64,000 nucleotides of DNA from CAYOPZ01 sp964406005. Its GTDB lineage: Bacteria > Bacteroidota > Bacteroidia > Bacteroidales > SM23-62. The notes beneath the pieces were generated by a model. That model searched no databases. It worked only from the letters and a program-made list of their open reading frames with translations, and was not told the DNA's origin. The position numbers and the translations under genes are program-made. Positions within the stretch are counted from its first letter, which is position 1, and every line of letters starts with the position of its first letter. Below are positions 1 through 8,477 of the stretch, in pieces. The DNA lies in NCBI GenBank assembly GCA_964406005.1, contig CAYOPZ010000017.1, positions 1 to 64,000 on the forward strand, in the 5' to 3' direction.

Positions 1-64
1 GAAAGCAGATATAAAGAGCAGCCTCAAATCTCTGATTTCCAGCTGCGGTTTTATATCTGCTTTC
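1..64. repeat. 64-bp palindromic hairpin repeat, copy 1
   Basis: The ends GAAAGCAGATATAAA (1-15) and TTTATATCTGCTTTC (50-64) are exact reverse complements. Inside them GCAGC can pair with GCTGC and AAATC with GATTT around a 3-base TCT loop, so the unit folds into one long interrupted hairpin. A 64-base relative lies at 34990-35053, with an A:T pair of the stem changed to G:C on both arms. The copy sits just beyond the stop codon of the minus-strand PD40 gene and may extend or be repeated outside the window. It could act as a terminator or be a dispersed REP-like element; the sequence does not decide this. Confidence 0.75.
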
Positions 65-105
65 TCAGTGTATGATCAAGCAATATATGCCTTTTGGTTT
101 GTGGT

Positions 106-3018
106 TTAGGGATTCGCAGGCGGGTTCTTATCCTTCTCGGATTTCTTTTTTCGGAGGATAAAGAACAGAATAATGCTCAGCAGCAGTCCTCCCAGTACAT
201 AAAGCTGCCATGTACGTCCGTATCTTTGTTTTGCGGGCGGAGGCGGAGGCGGAGGGGGCTGGATCTCCTCTACAAGCGGTTGTTTTTCAATCATGCTGAC
301 GAGATTCAGGAACAGTTCCATCACGTCCGTATCCGTAAAATCGTAAAAGGTCGTCTGGTTGACAAGGTATTCGTACAGGTGGTTCAGGTTCTTAATGTTT
401 TGCTGCTCGAGGCTCAGGTTGATCAGAAGGGTTTGCAGATCGCCCGAAGAGGTGGCAACAAGCATTCTCAGGATATTCCCGAGATCTTCTTCCTCCAGGT
501 AATCGAGAAGAAGAGCCATGGCATCTTCCCTCCCGTATGCATGATTTTCCGACTCCCTCAGGAGATGGGACATAAAGTCTGCCGGATTCCTGATGCCTTC
601 CGAATCAACATCAAGGTCATCGATGACCATCTTCAGGTCTCCCGTGGCTATGGCTGAAAGATTTTCTATCAGTTCATCCAGTTCCACCCGTTGCGAAAGT
701 AACGAGAACAGTTCGTTCACCGTGTTCCCTTCGAAGCCGTATGCTTCCGTTTTTGAATGGATATTCCTATAAAGTTCCTGCAGGGTCTGTATCCCTTCCC
801 GGGCAATATCCGTTTCTTCAAGTGCCCTGCGCAGTGAATCATCCTCCGTAATCCGGATCATCTCATCGAGGTAGTCCTGGAGATATTCCACCTTCATATT
901 TGCAAGGATCAGATCATGCACATCCTGGGTGTCGTAATTATATTCATCGGCATGTTCCCTCAGGTATTTCAGCAGATCTTCCTGTGTGGAGATTCCTGCC
1001 GCCGCAAGGTCCAGACCTTCAAGCAGGTCCTGTAAAGCGCCCGTTGCTATGGAAGCAAGGCCGGTTTGCAGCAGGAGGGTGCCTTCTTCGACCTTTACCG
1101 GCTCCGGCAGTTCCGCCACAGCTTCTTCAGCGGGAACGGGAGGTTCTGTGTAGATCACATGTATATCCTTGAGGCTCAGACTGTCTTCAGCGCTTATCAT
1201 TTTGAATCTTAAAAGATTGTCACCTGGAACAGGAATATATTCCAGGTTAAAGTCCCTGTTTTCAATGTCGAAGGAATCCAGCCTGACAAAGGCCGAATCA
1301 TGATAGGTTTCGACATACAGCCGGGCATTCTGCTCGAGGGTAAGCCGGATGTCAATGGAATTGCCTGTTTCCACCGGAATCAGTGTATCCCGGACTACGA
1401 TATGCTCCGAGATGGCAGGAACAGGCTCAGCCGGCCGGGCCGGGGTAAGCAGAATGCCTTCCTCCATTTCCATTTCCTTTTCCCTGTATCCTTCGGGGAT
1501 TTCAAATTGTGAGACTGTGGTTTCGATGTCTTTTCCCTCTATAAGGAGGTCATATTGACCGGCAGTCGACTCAAATGTGAATTCTCCGGTTTCATGATCC
1601 GCAACGGTTTTGGCAACGGTATCCCGGGCTGAACGTTCTATGACGGAAACATGCACGGGACCCGGAAATGAATCCCTGTCCTGTATGGCCAGGATTCCGC
1701 GAATCCTGAATTTGCGCGGATGTGTATCGCTGTATATTTCCAGCAGATAAATGTCCGTGAGTCCGTAGGAGTCTTCCCTGAACCGCGGGAAGTAGGCGAA
1801 GGTACCGTTCCGGACAGGCACAAAGAACATATCATCATCGGTGGTATTGATTGGGTACCCTGCATTAACCGGTACCGACCATTTGCCGTCATCCAGCCTG
1901 GTGGAATAGAATACATCATAACCTCCCATGTTATAATGACCGTAGGAGCTGAAGTACAGTGTTCTGCCGTCAGCCGTGATGTAGGGGCTCTCCTCGTTGT
2001 ATTTTGTATTGATTTCCGGTCCGAGATTTTCGGGGATCCCCCATTCGCCGTCTTCTCCGCGGACGGAAATGAATATATCCAGTCCGCCGTATCCCCCTTT
2101 CCTGTTGCTTGTAAAATAGAGGGTATCCCCGGTTATCGTGAAGCAGGCATGAGACTCCCAGTATTTTGTGTTGATGTTGTCGTTCAGCTTCTGTATGGGT
2201 GTCCAGAATCCGTCAACGAATTTGCTGGAATACAGGTCGCCGATAAAATTATCCGAGCGGTAAATTATCATTTCATCACCATGATAGGACAATGCCACGG
2301 GATATACATCGTCGTCCACGCCTTCTCCGAATTCCTGACTTGCAATAAGGTTTCTGGGGTAGGACCATTCCCCGTCCACTTTTTCAGCAAAGAATGGGGC
2401 GTCATAGAATGCCAGCTCCTGTATATACGCAAGTGCGGTCTCATCTCCGGAAACCACAAAATTGCTCTCTGCAAACCGGGTATTGATCACATCGCCCATG
2501 TTCTCCATATCGATATCTACCGGCCTTGTCATCAGCTCCATGGCAGTACTGCAGGCCCTTATCTGCTCATCTACAAGTTCCAGATCGTATAACTCCTCAT
2601 CGGCCTGCTCCTTGAACAATGAGTATGTTTCAATGGCTTTCTCAAGCTGGTTGTTGATGCGGTAGGCGTTTCCCAGGTAAAAATAGGCTTCCAGCGGCGC
2701 CTCTGTCTCCCGGTAATTGTTTTCCTTGTATTTCAGGTTGATATTCTGAACGGCTTTTTCAAGATAGGAGATGGATTCCTCCTTCCTGTAGGGATTATTG
2801 AGCAGGCATACCCCGATCTTATAATTGATGTTGTCATTGTCGGGATATTGCCTGATAAGTACTTCGTAATCGGGAAGGGCTTCTGCATACTCTTCGAAGA
2901 GATATTCCGATTCGGCTTCCACGAAATTTTCCCTGAATTCAGGCTTTATCTGGGCAAATGAATCCGGGACCATAATAATGAAAAGCAATGCAAGGAATAC
3001 CGGGTGCTTCATACGCAT
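106..3018 (-). CDS. PD40 beta-propeller protein with TPR region, helical repeats and C-terminal membrane anchor
   Basis: A 970-residue envelope protein of unknown specific role. Residues 1-22 form a signal peptide ending SFA. Residues about 30-155 look like TPR helices (YLGNAYRINNQLEKAIETY). Residues about 175-410 hold PD40/WD40-like propeller blades (LYFTSNRKGGYGGLDIF, LYFSSYGHYNMGGYDVF). About 650-912 consist of four tandem ~65-residue helical units of the form (S/T)GDLQxLLxxLxLxxxGIxxxxDLxxYL. A proline run, one transmembrane helix (LYVLGGLLLSIILFFIL) and a basic tail follow. The family usually pairs PD40 with an OmpA domain in Bacteroidota; here the OmpA domain is absent and the anchor is at the C-terminus. 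It is the last gene of a minus-strand run, 65 bp after the E2 gene. The propeller is clear; the function is not known. Confidence 0.8.
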   Translation of the reverse strand: MRMKHPVFLALLFIIMVPDSFAQIKPEFRENFVEAESEYLFEEYAEALPDYEVLIRQYPDNDNINYKIGVCLLNNPYRKEESISYLEKAVQNINLKYKENNYRETEAPLEAYFYLGNAYRINNQLEKAIETYSLFKEQADEELYDLELVDEQIRACSTAMELMTRPVDIDMENMGDVINTRFAESNFVVSGDETALAYIQELAFYDAPFFAEKVDGEWSYPRNLIASQEFGEGVDDDVYPVALSYHGDEMIIYRSDNFIGDLYSSKFVDGFWTPIQKLNDNINTKYWESHACFTITGDTLYFTSNRKGGYGGLDIFISVRGEDGEWGIPENLGPEINTKYNEESPYITADGRTLYFSSYGHYNMGGYDVFYSTRLDDGKWSVPVNAGYPINTTDDDMFFVPVRNGTFAYFPRFREDSYGLTDIYLLEIYSDTHPRKFRIRGILAIQDRDSFPGPVHVSVIERSARDTVAKTVADHETGEFTFESTAGQYDLLIEGKDIETTVSQFEIPEGYREKEMEMEEGILLTPARPAEPVPAISEHIVVRDTLIPVETGNSIDIRLTLEQNARLYVETYHDSAFVRLDSFDIENRDFNLEYIPVPGDNLLRFKMISAEDSLSLKDIHVIYTEPPVPAEEAVAELPEPVKVEEGTLLLQTGLASIATGALQDLLEGLDLAAAGISTQEDLLKYLREHADEYNYDTQDVHDLILANMKVEYLQDYLDEMIRITEDDSLRRALEETDIAREGIQTLQELYRNIHSKTEAYGFEGNTVNELFSLLSQRVELDELIENLSAIATGDLKMVIDDLDVDSEGIRNPADFMSHLLRESENHAYGREDAMALLLDYLEEEDLGNILRMLVATSSGDLQTLLINLSLEQQNIKNLNHLYEYLVNQTTFYDFTDTDVMELFLNLVSMIEKQPLVEEIQPPPPPPPPAKQRYGRTWQLYVLGGLLLSIILFFILRKKKSEKDKNPPANP

Positions 3019-3083
3019 AGGAGTATCGGAGTGGTCCTACACAAATTTAAAAATAATTATGAGACCCTCATCATGACTTTTTT

Positions 3084-4454
3084 CTAAACAGTTCTCTGAT
3101 CATCGAAGTTTTGGAGGTGGTTCCCTATGCTTCTCAGGAAAGATCCTCCCAGGGCGCCGTCAACCACACGGTGATCATATGCAAGGGAAAGAATCATCAT
3201 TTGCCTGATCCCGATGGCATCGCCGTGGGGAGTCGCCACCACGGCAGGCATTTTCCGGATGGCGCCTGCGGCCAGAATGGCCACTTCGGGCTGGTTTATA
3301 ATGGGGGTACCTGCAATGTTTCCGAAATTGCCCAGGTTTGTGACGGTAAATGTTCCGCCCTTCACTTCATCCGGTTTCAGATTATTGTTTCTGGCCCTTT
3401 CTGCCAGGTCGTTGACGATGGTTGCGAGCCCGGCCAGATTAAGTTTATCCGCCTCCCTGATCACCGGAACGATCAGGTTCCCGTCGGGCAGTGCGGTGGC
3501 CATGCCAATGTTCAGTTCGTGTTTTTGTATGATGGTATTATCTTCCACCGAAACGTTGATTCCGGGAAATTCCTTGAGGGCTTTTATCACGGCTTCGATA
3601 ATGAGTGTGGTTACAGTCAGTTTCTGACCTGACCGGGCTTCAAAATCATCTCTGATCCGTTCCCTCCATTCCATCATGGCCGTAAGGTCGGATTCAACGA
3701 AGGAGGTAACATGGGGTGCGGTATGCTTCGAAAACACCATATGGTCCGCGATTTTCTGCCGCATACGGTCCATAACGATGCGTGTGTGGGTTTGACCCTG
3801 AGCAGTAGACGGATCCCCGGACCCTGCTGCGGTTTCGTCCGGGTATGGTTTTGCCGGTTCCCGGGTCTGTGCCTGTTCCTGCGGCTGTACGGCACGGGTT
3901 TCTGTTGTCCTGCGGTGAAGGTAATTTTCGATGTCTCTCCGGGTGATCCTGCCATTCATCCCTGTACCCTCAATGCTTTCGATTTCATCAGGACCGATAC
4001 GGTGATCCCTGGTCATCTTTCTTACAACAGGGGAAAGCAGGGCTGTTTTTACGAGATACAGACTGTGTTCTGCGGCGGATTCCTGTCCTGCATCAGGGGC
4101 ATTGCCGGTTCCACCACCGTGCGCCGCTGTTGCCTGCGTTGCCTGAATGGATTCGGTTTCGGAAGAACTCTCCGGAGGAACTCCGGGGCTGTCGTCGTGC
4201 ACCGGTTGCACTGCATCGGTGGAGATGACGGCAAGGACCTGTCCGATTTTCGAAGTTTCTCCTTCTGAAACCAGGATCTTCTGAAGGAACCCGCTGGCAG
4301 GTGCCGGAATTTCATTATCCACCTTGTCCGTTGCTACTTCCACAATGGGTTCATCTGCATTTACAGGCTGGCCCTCGTTTACCAGCCAGCGGGTAACCTC
4401 CGCCTCGATGATTCCCTCGCCCATTGCAGGCAGGGTTAATTGAACTTTCGGCAT
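3084..4454 (-). CDS. 2-oxoacid dehydrogenase E2 component (dihydrolipoyl acyltransferase)
   Basis: This is the acyltransferase core of a 2-oxoacid dehydrogenase complex. It moves the acyl group from lipoyl-lysine to CoA in the cytoplasm. One N-terminal lipoyl domain (about 1-78) carries the modified lysine in EVATDKVDNE. A Ser/Thr/Gln-rich linker is followed by an E3/E1-binding domain near 137-175 (LLSPVVRKMTRDHRIGPDEI). The C-terminal catalytic domain ends with the HRVVDG motif. The length of 456 residues is normal for a single-lipoyl E2. The DKVDNE lipoyl site and the lone gene resemble branched-chain or generic Bacteroidota E2 proteins, but pyruvate specificity cannot be excluded. No E1 or E3 gene is adjacent. 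Confidence 0.9.
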   Translation of the reverse strand: MPKVQLTLPAMGEGIIEAEVTRWLVNEGQPVNADEPIVEVATDKVDNEIPAPASGFLQKILVSEGETSKIGQVLAVISTDAVQPVHDDSPGVPPESSSETESIQATQATAAHGGGTGNAPDAGQESAAEHSLYLVKTALLSPVVRKMTRDHRIGPDEIESIEGTGMNGRITRRDIENYLHRRTTETRAVQPQEQAQTREPAKPYPDETAAGSGDPSTAQGQTHTRIVMDRMRQKIADHMVFSKHTAPHVTSFVESDLTAMMEWRERIRDDFEARSGQKLTVTTLIIEAVIKALKEFPGINVSVEDNTIIQKHELNIGMATALPDGNLIVPVIREADKLNLAGLATIVNDLAERARNNNLKPDEVKGGTFTVTNLGNFGNIAGTPIINQPEVAILAAGAIRKMPAVVATPHGDAIGIRQMMILSLAYDHRVVDGALGGSFLRSIGNHLQNFDDQRTV

Positions 4455-4509
4455 AACAGAAATACGGAACGGTTCACATTGGTCTGTACGGTGGACAAAA
4501 TTAAGGTTT

Positions 4510-6480
4510 TCATTTTCTTTTAGGACCTTTTCGTCCTAATTTATTGAACGCACGCAGTAAAATCCTTGCATCGGTAAGGATACTGTAATGCCTGGCATAG
4601 GCCAGATCCATGTTTTCCATTGTATCCGACGAAATTCCGTTTCCGTCCAGCACATCCCCGGGATGCAGTATCCCTGGTTTCAGGAGAGGGAGTCCCGGCC
4701 GTTCCCCATCTTCCGCCGGGTGGAAACCGACAATGGTGAATCGCCCGGAAAGTACCCGGAGGATGTTCATAAGGGCTTTCCCCGGATGTTTTATGAAGAA
4801 AAGAAGCGCAGGATACATGGCCAGCAGCATCAGGGAGGCAATGATATCGAAAAGCCTTTTATTCCTTTTACTGGAAGCTTTGGCGATGGACTCAATATCT
4901 ATCAGGTACAGATCACCCGGGGAATTTATCGAACTGCTTCCTATGATGGACAGGCTTTCGGGAGGGGCGATCTTATAATCCACCCTGTCATTCAGCAACA
5001 TCATTGTTCGTATGATTTCCCGGGATGACATATCCCCGGCACAGAAGATGATCTCATCGACGCTGTTGATCTTGACGATTTCCTTAAGTTGAGCTATGTT
5101 TCCTGTATGGGGACCACTGTCTTCGGGCCCGGGATCAACAAAACCGGTAATATTCAGCCTGGCTTCCGCTTTCCCCAGGACCGATTCCACCCTGCGGGAC
5201 TCCTTTTCCGATCCCACGATCAGGATTTTCCTGTTTTTCCCCGTATCAAGCCTGTATGCCGTGAACCCGGCCAGATGGAACAGGAAGCTGACCAGGTAGC
5301 TCGTGACCAGGGCCCAGGCAGCACCCATCAGCAGCAAGGCACGCGAGAACCTAAGCGATTCCGGGAGAAGTGCGTAGATCACAAGGATAATCAGCGTACC
5401 GGTGAATATACCCGTAAGGATTTTCCCGGGCCTGACAGGACTGTCATAAGCCCCGGAAAAGAAAAGTGACAGAAGCCAGATCAGGATATAGGCGGGTACG
5501 ACAAGCGCCAGGTATTCGGCAGGGTACTGCATTGTGCCCCGGAACCTGACCTGTTCCCATAGGGGTTCAATCACGGAGAAGCCAAGAAAGATCAGCGCTC
5601 CCTGCAGAAGGGGAAGGGAAAGATGTTTTACAAACCTTCTCAGGATCGCCAGGAATGCCCTGAAATAGATGGCCAGGTTGATCACAAAGGCGTAACTCCT
5701 CGCAATTTTCCTTGAGTAGTGCTTACGGGCGAATATGATCATGGCATTGTAAAAGGTCAGCACATAATTGAGGCTCCCCTTTTTGGTGCTTTCCCCCTTG
5801 AAGTGGATGATGGTTGTTTCCGGAAAGTAGACATTCTTATAACCGGCGTTCATCAGGCGGAAGGAAATGTCAATGTCTTCCCCGTACATGAAGAAGTCCT
5901 CATCCAGCAGACCCACTTCATCCAGGGCCGACCTTCTGATCATCATAAAGGCTCCCGGAAGGATATCTACCGTATGGATTTCATCCTCGCTGAGAAATCC
6001 CAGGTGGTATCTGGCAAATACCTTTGACCTGGGAAAAAGCCGTGACAATCCGAATATTTTGTAAAAAGCCACCCTGGGAGTCGGCAGGGAACGTTTTGAT
6101 TCGGGAAGAAAATTACCCTTGCCGTCGATCATCCTGACCCCGAGTCCTCCGGTTTCCGGATGAGCGTCCATGTAATTCACACATTTTACAAACGTATCCT
6201 CCTCGATCAGCGTATCGGGATTCAGCAGCAGCACATACCTGCCTGCGGCCTTCCTGATGGCCTGGTTGCTGGCCGCTGAAAAGCCAAGGTTTTGCTTATT
6301 GCGGATGAGCTTCGCTTCAGGGAATTTTTCCTCCACCATTGCACAGGAACCATCAACGGAGTTGTTGTCCACCATGAAAATTTCGACTTTCAGCCCGTCG
6401 CTTGCACGTCGTACGGAATACAGGCATTGTTCCAGGAAGTACCTGACATTATAATTGACAATGATTACCGAAAGGTCCAT
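4510..6480 (-). CDS. GT2 glycosyltransferase fused to a WcaJ-like membrane domain with a degenerate sugar-phosphate transferase end
   Basis: A 656-residue surface-polysaccharide enzyme. The start at 6480 is chosen because MDLSVIIVNYN begins the GT-A fold there; the frame stays open upstream only inside lysA. Residues 1-235 are a GT2 domain with DNNSVDGS, NPDT (metal/donor site) and GEDIDISFR. Then come four or more membrane helices, a nucleotide-binding-like segment (KILIVGSE, near 425), and a KRLFDIIASLMLLAMYPAL segment typical of polyprenyl-phosphate sugar-1-phosphate transferases. The stretch that normally holds the catalytic KFR(S/T)M and Asp-Glu residues is missing; only later family marks (VGFHP, LKPGI, YARHYSILTD) remain. 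Sugar-phosphate transfer is therefore doubtful and GT2 activity is likely the working part. It overlaps lysA by one base (TGATG), which suggests translational coupling. Confidence 0.85.
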   Translation of the reverse strand: MDLSVIIVNYNVRYFLEQCLYSVRRASDGLKVEIFMVDNNSVDGSCAMVEEKFPEAKLIRNKQNLGFSAASNQAIRKAAGRYVLLLNPDTLIEEDTFVKCVNYMDAHPETGGLGVRMIDGKGNFLPESKRSLPTPRVAFYKIFGLSRLFPRSKVFARYHLGFLSEDEIHTVDILPGAFMMIRRSALDEVGLLDEDFFMYGEDIDISFRLMNAGYKNVYFPETTIIHFKGESTKKGSLNYVLTFYNAMIIFARKHYSRKIARSYAFVINLAIYFRAFLAILRRFVKHLSLPLLQGALIFLGFSVIEPLWEQVRFRGTMQYPAEYLALVVPAYILIWLLSLFFSGAYDSPVRPGKILTGIFTGTLIILVIYALLPESLRFSRALLLMGAAWALVTSYLVSFLFHLAGFTAYRLDTGKNRKILIVGSEKESRRVESVLGKAEARLNITGFVDPGPEDSGPHTGNIAQLKEIVKINSVDEIIFCAGDMSSREIIRTMMLLNDRVDYKIAPPESLSIIGSSSINSPGDLYLIDIESIAKASSKRNKRLFDIIASLMLLAMYPALLFFIKHPGKALMNILRVLSGRFTIVGFHPAEDGERPGLPLLKPGILHPGDVLDGNGISSDTMENMDLAYARHYSILTDARILLRAFNKLGRKGPKRK

Positions 6481-7718
6481 CACAGAACGTCTTCCAGGAT
6501 CACCTGGTTTCTTGTCAGGTCTTCCAGTTCCTCCCGTTTGCGGATCAGGTGGTCTTTTTGCCGGTGCACGAGCACTTCTGCCGGACGGTACCGTGAATTG
6601 TAGTTCGATGCCATGGCAAAACAGTAGGCTCCGGCATTCATGAAGGCCAGGTAATCCCCTTCTGTGATCTCGACGATCTTCCTGTTCCACCCGAAAGTAT
6701 CCGTCTCGCATATATAACCCACCACCGTATATATCCGGGTTTTGCCCCGGGGCTTGGAAACGTTGATGATCCGGTGATAGGAGTCGTAGAACATGGGCCG
6801 GATCAGATGGTTCATGCCGGTGTCGAGACCTGCAAAAACCGTGGAGGTGGTTTGCTTCACCACATTGACCCTGGCCAGGAAATAACCTGCCTCGCTGACA
6901 AGGAACTTGCCTGGTTCAAAGATCAGGGTCAGCTCTTTTCCGTATTTTTTACAGAAGCTGTTGAAACGGGTCGAAAGGCGCTTCCCGAATGCTTCAATAT
7001 CCGTGAAGTTGTCCCCTTCGTTGTAAGCTACCTTGAAGCCCGAGCCGATATCTATGTATTCCAGATTCTGGAACTGCATGGAACTTTCCAGGAGGATGTC
7101 AATGCCCCTGAGGAATACATCCACATCCAGAATGTCGGATCCCGTGTGCATGTGTATGCCTTCCACCCTCATGTCATTTGTCTCTATCACCCTCAGAACA
7201 TGGGGGATCTGGTATATGGAGATGCCGAATTTCGAATCGATATGCCCGGTGGCGATTTTCCGGTTGCCGCCTGCCATGATGTGGGGATTGAGCCGGATGC
7301 AGACTGGGACCTTCCTGCCGTGCTGGTGCCCGAATTGTTCAAGGATGGAAATATTGTCGATATTGATCCTGACACCCAGTTCGACGGCCATGTTGATCTC
7401 GTCAAGAGAGACGCAATTGGGCGTGTAAAGAATGTCTTCCGGCTTATAACCGGCCATCAGCCCAAGCCGCACCTCCTGTATGGAGACAGCATCAAGACCC
7501 GCACCGAGCCCCTTGAAAAAATGCATTACATTGATGTTGGTCAGGGCCTTGCAGGCATAATTGATCCTGATCCGGGTATTTCTGAATGCGGTTTTCAGGC
7601 GTTCGTACTGCTCGGCCATTTTACCGGTTTCGTACACATACAGGGGGGAATTGTATTTCTCAATAAGATCCGTTACGGCAATGCCGTCTATTACATAACG
7701 GTCGTTTATAAGTTCCAT
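6480..7718 (-). CDS. lysA: Diaminopimelate decarboxylase
   Basis: A PLP enzyme that decarboxylates meso-diaminopimelate to lysine, the last step of lysine synthesis. The 412-residue protein has a fold III (alanine-racemase-like) barrel with the Schiff-base lysine in NYACKAL (near residue 57), HMHTGSDI, the phosphate-binding EPGKFLVSEAGYF, and CETDTFG, where Cys and Asp belong to the DAP-binding site at the dimer face. Length and motif order fit LysA of Bacteroidota; carboxynorspermidine decarboxylase is a more distant alternative. It lies 36 bp after recR and overlaps the glycosyltransferase start by one base. Confidence 0.93.
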   Translation of the reverse strand: MELINDRYVIDGIAVTDLIEKYNSPLYVYETGKMAEQYERLKTAFRNTRIRINYACKALTNINVMHFFKGLGAGLDAVSIQEVRLGLMAGYKPEDILYTPNCVSLDEINMAVELGVRINIDNISILEQFGHQHGRKVPVCIRLNPHIMAGGNRKIATGHIDSKFGISIYQIPHVLRVIETNDMRVEGIHMHTGSDILDVDVFLRGIDILLESSMQFQNLEYIDIGSGFKVAYNEGDNFTDIEAFGKRLSTRFNSFCKKYGKELTLIFEPGKFLVSEAGYFLARVNVVKQTTSTVFAGLDTGMNHLIRPMFYDSYHRIINVSKPRGKTRIYTVVGYICETDTFGWNRKIVEITEGDYLAFMNAGAYCFAMASNYNSRYRPAEVLVHRQKDHLIRKREELEDLTRNQVILEDVL

Positions 7719-7754
7719 AATACAGGTTTTGTCGGGTTTGTAAATATGAACATG

Positions 7755-8399
7755 TCAGGATTCCGGTTTTCGACCCCTGAGGGTAGTTTCGAACGGAGTG
7801 CGGTCGAGGATGGACCTTCCGAGGGTGATCTCATCCGCATATTCCAGTTCATCCCCGATGGCCATGCCGCGGGCAAGTGTGGTGATCTGCAAAGGGTAGG
7901 GGCTGAGCCTTTTGAAAATATAGAAATTCGTAGTGTCTCCTTCCATCGTGGTGCTCAGTGCCAGGATGATCTCCTTTACCCTGCCCGCTTTGACCCTTTC
8001 TTCGAGCTTGTCGATGGTAAGGTCGGCAGGTCCCACACCGTCAATGGGTGAAATGATCCCTCCAAGGACATGGTAAAGCCCGGAATACTGACTTGTATTT
8101 TCTACCGAAATGACATCCCGGATGTTTTCCACCACGCATACGAGTGTATCGTCCCGGTTCGGATTTGAGCAGATCTGGCACCGCTTCGTATCGGAAATGT
8201 TCTGGCAAACCTCGCAATGATGAATGTTGTTTTTCAGGTCGGTCATGGCTTTGCCAAAACTTTCAACTTTCTCCTTTTCCTGCCTGAGCAGGTGCAATAC
8301 CAGCCTCAGGGCGGTTTTATTGCCAATGCCCGGCAGGCTGGCAAATTCCCGCACCGCCTGTTCAAGCAGTTTTGACGGGTAATTGTAAAATGCTGACAT
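7755..8399 (-). CDS. recR: Recombination mediator protein RecR
   Basis: RecR works with RecO (and RecF) to load RecA onto SSB-coated DNA in gap repair. The 214-residue product has an N-terminal helix-hairpin-helix (FASLPGIGNKTALRLVLHLL), a four-cysteine zinc finger (CEVCQNISDTKRCQIC) and a Toprim domain (LVCVVENIRDVISVENT, then GVGPADLTIDKL). It is slightly longer than the usual 200 residues because of a C-terminal tail. It is the first gene of the minus-strand run and is divergent from the symporter gene across 78 bp, which must hold both promoters. Confidence 0.96.
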   Translation of the reverse strand: MSAFYNYPSKLLEQAVREFASLPGIGNKTALRLVLHLLRQEKEKVESFGKAMTDLKNNIHHCEVCQNISDTKRCQICSNPNRDDTLVCVVENIRDVISVENTSQYSGLYHVLGGIISPIDGVGPADLTIDKLEERVKAGRVKEIILALSTTMEGDTTNFYIFKRLSPYPLQITTLARGMAIGDELEYADEITLGRSILDRTPFETTLRGRKPES

Positions 8400-8477
8400 G
8401 GGTCAAAATTAACACCAAATTCCTCAGCAGGCAATATTTTTCTTTTATTTGTATGGCAAACCCAGGTCCGTCCAACT

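Noticed and set aside
1720..2592. 290-codon plus-strand frame opposite the PD40 gene
   Set aside because: It is antisense to a gene with a signal peptide and clear propeller motifs, and its product has no recognisable motif.
4510..6711. Longer start of the GT2 fusion inside lysA
   Set aside because: The extra 77 codons are low-complexity shadow of lysA and precede the GT2 fold start.
6774..8051. 425-codon plus-strand frame across lysA and recR
   Set aside because: It spans the antisense of two genes with intact motifs and the gap between them, so it cannot be real.
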